Assembly (NCBI GenBank): GCA_001939145.1
Contig: LSRX01001137.1
Coordinates: forward strand, 79,010-143,009
Reading direction: 5' to 3'
DNA: 64,000 nucleotides
From: Symbiodinium microadriaticum
Taxonomy: Eukaryota > Sar > Dinophyceae > Suessiales > Symbiodiniaceae
This document shows positions 55,839 to 64,000 of the stretch, piece by piece (within the stretch, counting starts at the first letter, position 1; every line of letters starts with the position of its first letter). The notes beneath the pieces were generated by a model. The model was not told where the DNA came from. It searched no databases and worked only from the letters and a program-made list of their open reading frames with translations. A program made the position numbers and the translations under genes.

Positions 55839-55936
55839 AGGGGCCTTAAGAATTAGAATAGGGTTTTGGGGTTCCTTTATAGTATACTTATAGTAAGGAA
55901 CCCCTAAGGATCGATATTGGTAATTATTTAGCTTCT
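55839..55936. mobile_element. Family 3 inverted-repeat element
   Basis: Starts AGGGGCCTTAAGAATTAGAA and ends GGTAATTATTTAGC around a TATAGTATACTTATAG core. Confidence 0.72.
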
Positions 55937-55940
55937 ACAG

Positions 55941-56022
55941 CACCAGAACCTACTCTTCTGGTAGGTCTTAGTGAAAAACTCCTAACACGGAATTTATAGG
56001 GACCCTACAAAGAAGTAGGTTT
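55941..56022. mobile_element. Family 5 inverted-repeat element
   Basis: Left arm ACCAGAACCTACTCTTCTGG, right arm CCTACAAAGAAGTAGGTTTTG, imperfectly complementary over about 25 bp. The interior contains CTCCTAACACGGAATTTATA, shared with 15772 and 23197. A solitary left end also lies at 55780-55800. Confidence 0.68.
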
Positions 56023-56528
56023 TGGGTAGTTCAGGGTAGGGTTTAGGGTACGGTTTAGGGCTTCAGGTGTGCAGGTGTGTTGCTGGCAAGATTGTGATGA
56101 CTGGCTGGTGTGACCATGATGCCTCACACTGCGACTAGTAAGCATTGAAACCTTCACGCCCTGAACCACCCCTAAACCCTAAACCTAAACCCTAAACCCA
56201 CTAAACACGAACTCAATCAGCTCCTACGCCTGGCTTGGCTTTCTTGAAACACGCCGCACTTGAAGAAGAGCTTGTCAAAACCGATCGCGGCCACACTCCG
56301 GCCTCAGCAACGCATGCTCCACTTCAATAACCGAAGATCAGGGTTGGCAAATATGGTGTATGGTCCTGGTTTATGGGCAAGCGTTAAGCTCTAGACTTTA
56401 AGTCTCCTAAACCCTAAACCCTAAAACCCTAAGCCCATAAACCCTTAACCCTACATTCCTTGATTAGGGCTCCCTTTGCTTGAGAACCCCTGGAGGTTAG
56501 GATGTTACTTTTCGAACCCCACCTGGAG
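56023..56528. other. Unique sequence with small telomere-like blocks
   Basis: CCCTAAA type at 56168-56205 and 56405-56455. No gene is supported. Confidence 0.5.
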
Positions 56529-56755
56529 GATCATGGGCCTTAACAAGTAAGGCTACCAAGTACCATAAATGGAGTTGCAAGTAATTGTAGGTATGGATAC
56601 CTGACTTATAATCCCAGCTACTACATTAAGTTTCCCAAGATAGTTGAAGTAACCCTACAGCCCCCCTTAAAGAACCCTTATAGAAGCCTTAGAGATCCCT
56701 TGTAAAGGGGCCCTTTATAAGGGACCCTTTAAGTCGAGTCCCATGATCCTTCAAG
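56529..56755. mobile_element. Family 6-like element with outer inverted ends
   Basis: The left end AGGATCATGGGCCTTA is answered about 215 bp later by AGTCGAGTCCCATGATCCTT. The inner part carries GTAAGGCTACCAAGTACC and TTATAATCCCAGCTACTA, the same order as at 52642. This may be the full-length form of family 6. Confidence 0.55.
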
Positions 56756-57299
56756 TAGGCCCTGACCCTAAACTCTAACCACTAAAAACCTGAAAACCCC
56801 GAACCCAAAGACCCTAAACCCTAATTCCTAAACCCTAAACCACGAAGCCTAGAACCCGGAACCCGCTGGGGGTTCGGGTTTGGGGCGGAGGGTTGAAGCT
56901 TGGGAGCTGTTTGTGGTTTAGGGGTTAGGGCTTGGGGTTTAGAGTTTAGGGTTCAGGACTTGCGTTCAAATCTCCCTCCGCGGGCTCAGCCAGACCGACC
57001 GTTTGACACCATAACGGTCCAAACTCTAAAGCCTGAACCTGATACCCTAAACCGCACAGCGGTGAACTCTAAGCCCCAAACGTGCCGCACCCAAAAAACA
57101 CCCCAAGCACAACACCACCGAGACCGGGCCCGTTTAAACTCAAGCAACTGGCTCTTCAAACACCGCTGCCGTGCCTCTTAGGTTTGGAAGCTCATTGAAC
57201 CAAAATATCTGAAACTGAAACCCTGAACCCAAGCAGTTTGTGATCCCATTGTGCCCGAATCTATACCCCTGTCTGTCTGCATGCATACCTCCATGCAGG
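56756..57299. other. Telomere-like words then unique sequence
   Basis: CCCTAAA at 56805-56850 and TTTAGGG at 56920-56955. The rest is unique with no supported gene. Confidence 0.5.
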
Positions 57300-57501
57300 C
57301 AAGCATGCATGCATGCATGCGTGTGTGTGTGTGTGTGTGTGCATGCATGCATGCATGTATGTATGCATGTATGTACGGAGGTATGTAGGTGTGTATGTGC
57401 ATGTGCATGTGTGTTTGTATGCGTATGTGTCTGTGCATTTGTGTGTGTGTGTATGTGCATATGTCTGTATATATGTATATATACATAACTGTGCATGCTT
57501 T

Positions 57502-57534
<33 letters not shown>

Positions 57535-57548
57535 TGTGTGTGTGTGTA
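57300..57548. repeat. GCAT/GT/TA/GA microsatellite cluster
   Basis: GCAT tetranucleotides, a GT run (57320-57340), GTAT/GTGC mixtures, a TA run (57502-57519), a GA run (57520-57533) and a GT run (57534-57546). Frames across it encode Cys/Val/His-rich artefacts. Confidence 0.95.
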
Positions 57549-58264
57549 ATAGCTCAACAATCCACAGAACGTCGGCTGAGAGTCTAGAGCTTCAGGGGGT
57601 TCAGGGCTCAAGGCTTAGGCTTTAGGGCATAATGAGCCCTGGGATTTGTTGGCTGGAAACATGAGCTTTGCGGCTTTGCGCTTAGGCCCATGCAGGCTTC
57701 TTGGCAGTCTCGCGGCGTGGCTCGCTTCTCTGTCATCAGATCCAGAGACATCTGCCGCAACTCCTCCTTGCAGTCCCAGGCCGAAACGGAACTAGGTCCA
57801 GTCCTGTCTGTAGCCGAATACTGCGGTAGGACGAAAGTTCGTCGCACTGTGTATGTCGCTCTTGCACAGGGTGCAAAGCCCTTTTCCCCTTAGACTCCTG
57901 CACCAAGTCCTCCGTCCGGAACAGTATAGTAGTATAATTTTATTCCAGGGGATTAATTCCTCCGCTAGCCAGGCCACGTAAAATGCACTTCTAAGTACTC
58001 CGCGTCCTCCACAAGATCGTGTAGCCAAGTGCGACGAAACTTTAATCCTGGTGATGTAGCTACTTTTTTAGTGATTCTTTAACAGGGTTGGTTTTTGGGC
58101 CACTAGTAGAGATTAGAAGTTCAATGACGCAGGTTAAAGGTCTCGAGGACAGGTGTTCCTTGAACCGTAAATGCTAAGCCCTAAACCCTGCACCCCCAAG
58201 CTCTGTTACTGGTGCTGCTGCTTGTCGTGCGGCTTCTTTCTTGCTACAGATGCTGGTCCTCATA
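57549..58264. other. Unique sequence, exon-like composition but no gene supported
   Basis: Between 57690 and 57890 both strands have open frames with mixed amino-acid composition. Neither shows a recognisable domain, and nothing decides between them. Confidence 0.4.
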
Positions 58265-59115
58265 TATTCTAGACACCCTCATTTGGCGATTCCGGTTCAA
58301 CGTACATCCTAAACACGCCCCTTCATGTGGCGATTCCGGATCATTCTATGTCAAACACGCCCCCTCAATTGCAGGCTCCGTTTCATCATATATCGAAACG
58401 ACCCTCTCATTTGGCGATTCCGGTTCAACATATATCTTAAACACGCCCCTGGCGATTCCGTTTCGCCAGACAACTTAAACACGCCACCTGATTGGCGATT
58501 CACGCCCCATCATTTCGCGATTCCGGTTCATCATCATTTGTCTTAATCTGCCCTGTCATTTATATATTTGCAAAGGATAACTTCGAGTTTCCTATATTTT
58601 CATCAGCGGGGGGTCGCGCAGCCCCACCCCCCATTGCAAACAGCATGCTCGGATGATAGGATTGAAAACCACTCACATGCTTTGGAGCAAGCTTGCACGG
58701 CTTCAAAAAGCCGTGGAGTTGGCGGGGCAGCCATCCCATTTGCAAACAGAATGCTCGCATTATGGGTTTGCAAAGGAGACTCACATGCTATGAAGCAACC
58801 TTGCACGGCTCAAAAAAGCGGGGGGTTGGGGGGGCGGAGCCCCGCCATTTGCACACACACAATGCTCGCATGATGGGCTTCAAAAAGAATCATACGCTCT
58901 CAGGCGACCTTGCAGCACGGCTTAAAGGCGAGTCCGGATCATCATATATCTTAAACATGCCTCTTCATTTGGCGATTCGGGTTCACCATATATCTTAAAC
59001 ACGCCCGCTCGTTTGGCGATTCCAGTTCATTAGGCATCTTAACACGCCCCCTCAGTTGGCGATTCCGCTTCAACACACATCCTACTCGTTTGACAATTCC
59101 GGTTCAAGGTTACCC
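58265..59115. repeat. 44-bp minisatellite, split by a second repeat
   Basis: Units containing TTGGCGATTCCGGTTCA and then ATATATCTTAAACACGCCCC recur every 43-46 bp at 58285, 58329, 58370, 58413, 58451 and 58494. They resume at about 58926 and continue to about 59105. The interval 58566-58920 contains another repeat family. Confidence 0.85.
58566..58920. repeat. 108-bp repeat (TGCACGGCT family), three copies
   Basis: Units carry CATTTGCAAACAGAATGCTC, then ACTCACATGCTATGAAGCAA, TTGCACGGCTTCAAAAAG and a G-rich GGGGGCGGAGCCCC stretch. Copies begin at about 58632, 58737 and 58846. Relatives occur at 61300-61770. They split the 44-bp minisatellite, so they were probably inserted into it. Confidence 0.75.
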
Positions 59116-59535
59116 GCAAACCCCAGAACCCTTGTTTGTAAGTACGCACAGACACAGGCCCAGCAAACAGAAATCCGAGATGAAACTGGGCTGGCGCTTG
59201 AAAGCCTTTGAAAAATCATCGTAAATATGATCTTCTTACTCCCGATAGAAATATATCCTAAGCGCCAGCGGAGAGATGCTGCCTTCCTAGGATTTAGGAT
59301 TTAGGGTCATTTTCTATATTTTCCCTAACTGGGCAGTTTAGGGTTCGCAGCTGAGCCCTGGAGCCCACGAAGCGTCTCGTTGGGTTTAGGGTGAGATAGG
59401 GTTTAGGGTCTAGGATTTGGGTGATAGGGGCGTTGGGGATAAAGATTCAGGGATTCAGAGGTTTCGGGTTTTCAGGTGTGGCTTACGGGGTCTCACGAGT
59501 TTACGGGCTGCGAATTCATGGTTTTGGGGGCTTCC
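59116..59535. other. Unique sequence, no gene supported
   Basis: Unique with a few TTTAGGG words at 59290-59420. Confidence 0.45.
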
Positions 59536-59672
59536 AGAAGGGTAGAGCTAAGGGATCTCCTGCGCAGGCATCTCACCGGCATTCGCAAGCTCCAGATTGG
59601 AGTTGTCCTGCCCAGCAAACGACCCACAGCAAGTTTACCCTTCGGGGTGTGTTCACATGGGCCTGCATCGCC
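59536..59672 (+). other. Weak exon candidate
   Basis: An open stretch of about 45 codons with balanced composition (it includes GIRKLQIGVVLPSKRP) is preceded by a possible acceptor (GGGGGCTTCCAG) and followed by a consensus donor (CGCCAG|GTGAGC). No family is recognised. It could be a chance frame; other plus-strand candidates lie at 60528-60682 and about 62530-62735. Confidence 0.2.
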
Positions 59673-60527
59673 AGGTGAGCGAAGTTCTGCGGAATGTATA
59701 AAGTTCTTACAAGGACGGAACCCTAGCTCTTTCAAGTTAACCGTAGCAGTCTTCACAAAAGCTCCAGTCGCCGAGGCCCTGACGACACCCTAAATTCGGC
59801 CTGGCATATAGGATACAGTGTCTACTGTCTAGATCCAAGCCCAAGGCCCTAATGCCGACGAGACTCCCAGCCCACCAGCCTCAAAAAATATCGAAAAGGG
59901 AGCCTTCATGTTTAGTTTAGAATTGGGTTTGAAGCATAATGTACTGCTGTGTTGCTGACTATTCGGGTCCCCTTATTCACCCTATGGTAGGTTGAGGTTT
60001 CTGGGTTTCAAGTCGACAGTGTCGCTGTGCTTGGAGGGCACACGACATGATTCTTCAGCTGAAGGAAATCTCCTTACATGGGGCTAAGTGCCCACAATTT
60101 GTATTTGTTGACGTTTTGGTCCCGAACAAAGGCCGTTCGAACAATGCACTGCCCTGAAAGAACAACAGGATACCGCAACAATAGCTCTAGACTCTAGATT
60201 GGCTGAGAGTGCCCGGTCTCACATGTCTCACAACAATCCGATATCAATGCCCTCATGCTTGAAAAATATGGAAAAGCCGAATAGTCTTTCTATGGAGGTT
60301 AACACTGCACTTGAAGGAAATTGTAAGGGCCTACAAAGCCAAAAAATTACAACTTTCCGCCGAACCATGAACTTCAAACAACCATCCTCCTAATATCCCC
60401 ACACCCTGCACCGCAATCCCTACAATCCCCACTACCTTGCCTCGCCCCTTTCGCGCACGCGTGCGCACAGCACCTGGACGAGGACATTCAGCGTCTTGGC
60501 ACGGCCTGGGACTCTTACGGCTTATAG
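59673..60527. other. Unique sequence, no gene supported
   Basis: Almost free of telomere units. A 64-codon Met-rich frame at 60199-60393 begins with a TTG, not ATG, and is not recognised. Confidence 0.4.
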
Positions 60528-60682
60528 GCTCGAAACCAAACCCAAGGCGTGCCCCTTGCCAAGTGTATACACCACTATGAATACGGGACCCTATTATCGA
60601 ACCTTGTACATGAGATCCTCATTAGAAACGCAATGAAAACCCCGAGCAAAGGTTCCCAAATTTGTGACATTGCCATGTACAT
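60528..60682 (+). other. Weak exon candidate
   Basis: After a TAG at 60525 the frame is open and reads a natural-looking peptide (it includes IHHYEYGTLLSNLVHEILI) up to ATGTACATG|GTAAGAG, a good donor site. No family is recognised. The sequence beyond the donor becomes a low-complexity minisatellite, which fits an intron better than coding sequence. Confidence 0.25.
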
Positions 60683-60699
60683 GGTAAGAGCGTTGTTTG

Positions 60700-60995
60700 A
60701 TTTGTTGTTGGTGCGTTTTTGCTGCGGATGCGGGGGGTTCTTTCTTTGCTGTGGGTGTGCCTCGGGCCGGGCTCTGGTGCACGCTTCTTGCTGCCTATGC
60801 GGGGCGCTATGTTTGTTTTGCTGGGTGTGCGTCGCGACTTTTTTCGTTGTTTGCAGTTGGTGTGCGGCGCGCCGTCTTTCCTGCTGCGGGTGCGGGGTGT
60901 GTTTCCGTTGCTGCGGGTGCAGGGCACGCCTTTTTGTTGCTGCGGGCGCAGGGCGTGTTTTTTTGGTTTGCTGCGGGTGCCCGTGCCTGGGGGCC
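60700..60995. repeat. Degenerate G+T-rich minisatellite
   Basis: About nine imperfect units of 27-33 bp each start with a GCTGCGGGTGCGGG-like phrase and end in a T-rich tail. Frames across it are extremely Cys-rich (plus strand) or Thr/Lys/Arg-rich (minus strand), products of the repeat. Confidence 0.8.
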
Positions 60996-61299
60996 GGACA
61001 TGGACAATCCAGTGGGGGGCGGGGGGTTGCTTTGGAATTTCTCCTTTTGTTATGTATGTTTTAATTGTAGGGTTTGGCTCTCCTTATTCCCTAGAAAACC
61101 CTGAATTTTCACTATCAGTTGACATGAATCGTTTGCTTATTGTCTTTATTTTCTTTCAAAATACTAAACAGCTTAAATAACTGCATGTTTCAAACTTTCC
61201 AAAGAAATGTTGTATTTTCTCCATCTATTTCCCATGTTTTGGGGATTCGCTAAGAAAACTTGTGCTTTCTTTAGATTTTAATAGGGAAACATTTGTTCT
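60996..61299. other. Unique AT-richer sequence
   Basis: Unique, noticeably AT-rich stretch (61080-61290) with no supported gene. Confidence 0.5.
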
Positions 61300-61770
61300 C
61301 TCTACAGTTTCAAAAACCTAAATGGGGTGCAGCCCCTCCATTTGCGAGCACAATGTCTGCAGCATGGGCTCTGAAAGGGTCCCGTTCGGTTCTGTTTTTG
61401 CTGGCAGGATGTTATGTGAAGGGCACTTGCACGGCTGAAGAAGCAGCGGGGGCGGTCTGTGCCAGGCGCAACCCTCCCCCCCCCGCCCCTTGTTTGCAAC
61501 CCTTGAAAACGGAATGCCTGTATGATAGATGTTGCAAAGTTTTATAAGAGATGTGCTTGACACAAGTTTTATTAATGGCGTGATGAGCTTGCCCGGCTTA
61601 ATAAGAAAGCACGGGTGTAGGGGGGGCAACCCCGCATTTGCAAACACAATGTCTGCATCACGGGTACTGAATTTGTCCATATGGATTCTGTTTTTGATGG
61701 CGAAATGTTTTTTGAAACGTGCATGCTTAAAACCGCTGTGGAGTCGCATGGGGGGCCCCCCGTGCCATGG
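61300..61770. repeat. TGCACGGCT-family repeats, diverged and longer
   Basis: The words CATTTGCGAGCACAATG (61340), TTGCACGGCT (61428), GCATTTGCAAACACAATGTC (61632) and G-rich/C-rich linkers recur in the order seen at 58566-58920, but with units of 150-300 bp containing TCTGTTTTTGCTGGC-like inserts. Confidence 0.65.
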
Positions 61771-61923
61771 TAGAGTATATAATGTGATGTGCGCACGCAC
61801 GTCCTTCTCCCCTCAGTCCACTTGCACGAGGAACACCCAAGATGTCGAGAGAGGAAAACGATATGCCAGAATTAACAGATTGTATAAAACAGGTCCAAAA
61901 GCCGCAGAACAAAGGGGCTCCGC

Positions 61924-62276
61924 GTTCTTGACATACTTCTCATTGGGTTGTACGATGATGCCTTCTTGGGTGAACACCTACTTTCGCTTAAGATGCAGTA
62001 ACTGCTCTCTTTCACCATGTCGTAGTAGCAGGTACGGTCCTTCTGAACTTCTGTCTCAACCCAGAAAAACTAATTCTCTAACTCCTTTAACAAGCACTCT
62101 GTCTGAGGTCCTTCCTCGGCTAGGAGCTCGTCTAGTGCTGGTACGTGTTCCAACAACTGGAAGCCAAATTTCACGTAAGAGCTCGTACCCTCGAGTGGCT
62201 GCATTGCATTGTCCTGGAAGACATCGCTTGAGGCGCCATAGCATGCCTTCACTTCTGGCCGGCTTTCTTCATCCAG
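61924..62276 (-). pseudogene. Decayed coding relic, possibly Ty1/copia-like retroelement
   Basis: Two protein-like pieces on the minus strand are separated by stops and frame changes. The upstream piece (62276 down to 62070) reads about 68 codons, including FGFQLLEHVPALDELLAEEG, and ends in a stop. Further down, 61977-61924 reads VFTQEGIIVQPNEKYVKN. That pattern (basic residues, then F-T-x-E-G-I-I-V-x-P-N-x-K-Y) resembles the segment after the catalytic box in copia-type reverse transcriptases, as far as can be judged from memory of the family. No catalytic motif or terminal repeat is seen. TGCACGGCT-family repeats lie next to it. Confidence 0.35.
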
Positions 62277-63177
62277 TCAGAAATGAGCACCAGCACCGGT
62301 TCTTGTTAGTTGTGGTACCAATAGGCATCCTAAAGATGCTCAATTTCACGGGTGGGGGTTCTGTTGGGGGTTGCAATTTGAACAAACAATAACTGCTGAG
62401 CCTTGCCCCTCTAATCTTTTGACGGTCTATGGTGTCGAGCCTTCAAGGCTGGAGCGGCTGGAACGGCAAACCGCACCCAGATCTCGTTTGGTAGAGTATC
62501 GCTGCAATACTACAAGACATACGGGGGGTTGATGATAACATGTCGTTTGGAGCAGAGACGGGGTCTGGTCCAAATCCGTCCAAAGCGCAATCGGACACTT
62601 TCAGACGGTGCTTCAACTGCAACTTCAAAGAACAATGAATGTGCCTGTACGCTCAACCCCGACCCGAAGTGCCCGAAGGCAGTGTTCTATAGCCCCACGA
62701 GGCCCACGAGACATGTGGGCAGCAACTACGCGGGAACAGGGTAAGCTTAAAAACTTTCGCAAAACCTGATGATCGACCTGATGGACGTGTTTTTGTGGAA
62801 CGGCTGTATTCTGTCCACCCTCCCCGCGCCAGAGTTTACAAGCTTGTGCTGGGAGGGTCTGGAAACCTTTGTGGCCTTACGTACATATGATTTCACTGGT
62901 TTCGGGTCACAGCTTGAGCCGTTTCAGGCGTAGCTTACATTTGGGCCCGCTTGAACCGCTTGAGCCGGGTTTGAGCCGTAGTTTAGAGCTCTTAGGGTTC
63001 AGGGTTATTTGGGGTTTAGGGTGTTTAAGGTGTTTGTTTTTCTCTCAGGATTTAGGAGTTGACGTTGTGGGTTTATTTTGGTTTTTGATGTTATCAAGGC
63101 TTCACCAAGGCATCTACCAAAAAAACGGGTTTTGGGCGTCATCATTACACCTGAAGCACCGCTGCCACCTCCTCCAA
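62277..63177. other. Mostly unique sequence with one exon-like frame
   Basis: A plus-strand frame (62529-62744) is followed in its last codons by ACAGG|GTAAGC, a possible donor. TTGAGCCG words repeat at 62912-62975. A few TTTAGGG words lie at 62990-63025. Nothing can be assigned. Confidence 0.4.
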
Positions 63178-63225
63178 TCATCGCCACACCAAACCACCGC
63201 CACCACCATCACCAACGTAAAAACC

Positions 63226-63257
<32 letters not shown>

Positions 63258-63459
63258 GGCACATCAGGGTCCGACATCGTTTAACAGCCAGCTCTGGTGC
63301 TCTGGCCTGTTCTGCAGATTTTTCGGCGGCCGCAACCACAATTTCATTGTATGCGACCTGCATGGCGGGAGACAGGGTCACAGGGTCCGCAATTCGTTGG
63401 CCAGGTATCCGGCAGGAGAACAGGAAGAGGAAGGAAGACAAAGAGGATAGCCATTCTTT
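63178..63459 (-). other. Weak coding candidate with Asp run
   Basis: The frame is open from just after a TGA at 63460-63462 down to 63178 and includes SPAMQVAYNEIVVAAAEKSA before a poly-Asp stretch made by the CAT triplet run at 63224-63257. It lies downstream of the partial frame at 63515-64000 on the same strand and could be a later exon of it. There is no ATG of its own before the Met in VTLSPAM. Confidence 0.22.
63224..63257. repeat. CAT trinucleotide microsatellite
   Basis: About eleven CAT units, preceded by imperfect CAC/CAT triplets from about 63170. Confidence 0.9.
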
Positions 63460-63514
63460 TCAAGTCGCAAGCCATTTCAGGCCTCCGATCACTCGAGTCT
63501 CCATCAACCCGAGC

Positions 63515-64000
63515 TCACGCCAAGCAAGAACGGAGGGCTATGCCTGAGATCTTCCATACGTCATGGCTTGCCGAACGCCGACCATGCCTGATGTGCAGAA
63601 AGAAGAACTGGTCATGCCGGCCGTGCCGTTGCAGAGTATGGAACTCTTCAAATTTTAAAGGCATAAAGCAAGCCGCACCGATGCCATTGCAAAGAGAAGA
63701 ACTGCTCACGACTTCATCGGCCTCTTCGCTTTCATCTGCTTTTTGTCCTTCTTGCCTTTCTTGCGCTTCTATTTCTTTGTTTTTATCTTTCTCGCTGCCG
63801 CCCACCTCGGCCTCGGCCGCCGCGGGCTCCTCGGCATCAGCAGAATCGCCAGTCTCGTCGTGGCCATGGCCACCATCGGCAGACTGGTCATAAACGACAC
63901 GGGCACGGGCGGCAGACCGCCCAGATGATCGATTGTTCTTGAAATCCGCGGACGCTATCCTGTGCACGTCACCGATGAAGCCAGCCTTAATTCTCTCGAG
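63515..64000 (-). CDS. Partial frame, acidic low-complexity protein, unknown function
   Basis: The frame is open from the window edge (64000) to a TGA at 63515-63517, about 161 codons, so the 5' part lies outside. The first 40 residues look globular (they include RIKAGFIGDV and VVYDQSADGG). They are followed by a Glu/Ala/Asp/Lys-rich, probably disordered segment (about residues 55-105 of the visible part). After ...ESEEADEV the sequence reads GTC|GTGAGC, a possible splice donor near 63710, so the last 65 codons may be intron. No domain is recognised. Composition here is free of telomere units, which supports real coding sequence but does not prove it. Confidence 0.4.
   Translation of the reverse strand, partial: LERIKAGFIGDVHRIASADFKNNRSSGRSAARARVVYDQSADGGHGHDETGDSADAEEPAAAEAEVGGSEKDKNKEIEAQERQEGQKADESEEADEVVSSSSLCNGIGAACFMPLKFEEFHTLQRHGRHDQFFFLHIRHGRRSASHDVWKISGIALRSCLA

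Noticed and set aside
57140..57496. His/Thr-rich or Cys/Val-rich proteins
   Set aside because: Translations of the GCAT/GT microsatellite in different frames.
60549..61064. Cys-rich secreted protein
   Set aside because: The Cys-rich part coincides with the degenerate G+T-rich minisatellite, and a donor-like site precedes it.
61529..62392. 287-codon protein on the plus strand
   Set aside because: It overlaps dispersed repeats and a more protein-like relic on the opposite strand.
62912..62980. Further spliced-leader relics (CTTGAGCC words)
   Set aside because: Only the first eight bases match the leader complement; the rest does not, and the words are part of a local TTGAGCCG repeat.
1..64000. 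A true chromosome end (telomere)
   Set aside because: Telomere units occur on both strands in many short degenerate blocks separated by unique DNA, with no terminal unidirectional array at either edge.

Overview
This window looks like eukaryotic nuclear DNA, most probably from a dinoflagellate. Four things point that way. (1) The whole window is covered with perfect and degenerate copies of the 7-bp telomere-type repeat TTTAGGG/CCCTAAA on both strands. That telomere type occurs in dinoflagellates and chromerids as well as in plants and green algae. (2) Gene density is very low: one confident gene in 64 kb. (3) That gene is intronless. (4) Just upstream of its start codon lies a 21-nt stretch that resembles the dinoflagellate spliced leader (15 of 21 positions, every difference a transition), which is how genes re-made from spliced mRNA look in dinoflagellates. 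A chromerid or another alga remains possible; no database search was available.

Layout. 1-1.7 kb: large tetranucleotide and dinucleotide microsatellites. 1.7-29 kb: telomere-like blocks alternating with short unique stretches. Embedded in them are small inverted-repeat (MITE-like) elements of several families, a 784-bp duplication whose first copy ends exactly at a single-n contig join, and a 426-bp compound trinucleotide array at 25.3-25.7 kb. 29.2-30.3 kb: a Ctr-family copper transporter gene on the minus strand, with the spliced-leader relic, an inverted-repeat element and a 30-bp tandem repeat upstream of it. 30.3-57 kb: more telomere-like blocks, some with higher-order structure, more inverted-repeat elements, and an assembly gap of about 850 n at 45.5-46.3 kb. 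57.3-64 kb: the telomere carpet thins out. This part holds microsatellites, a 44-bp minisatellite interrupted by a second repeat family, a G+T-rich minisatellite, a decayed retroelement-like relic, several weak exon-like stretches, and a reading frame (minus strand) that stays open to the window edge and may be part of a real gene.

Apart from the copper transporter there is no pathway or operon to describe. The biology of interest is the repeat landscape: telomeric units spread through the chromosome interior, short hairpin elements inserted among them, and a gene probably created by reverse transcription of a trans-spliced mRNA. Most open reading frames here are by-products of 7-bp and 3-bp repeats and are not listed as genes. 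Family assignments were made by eye from motifs.
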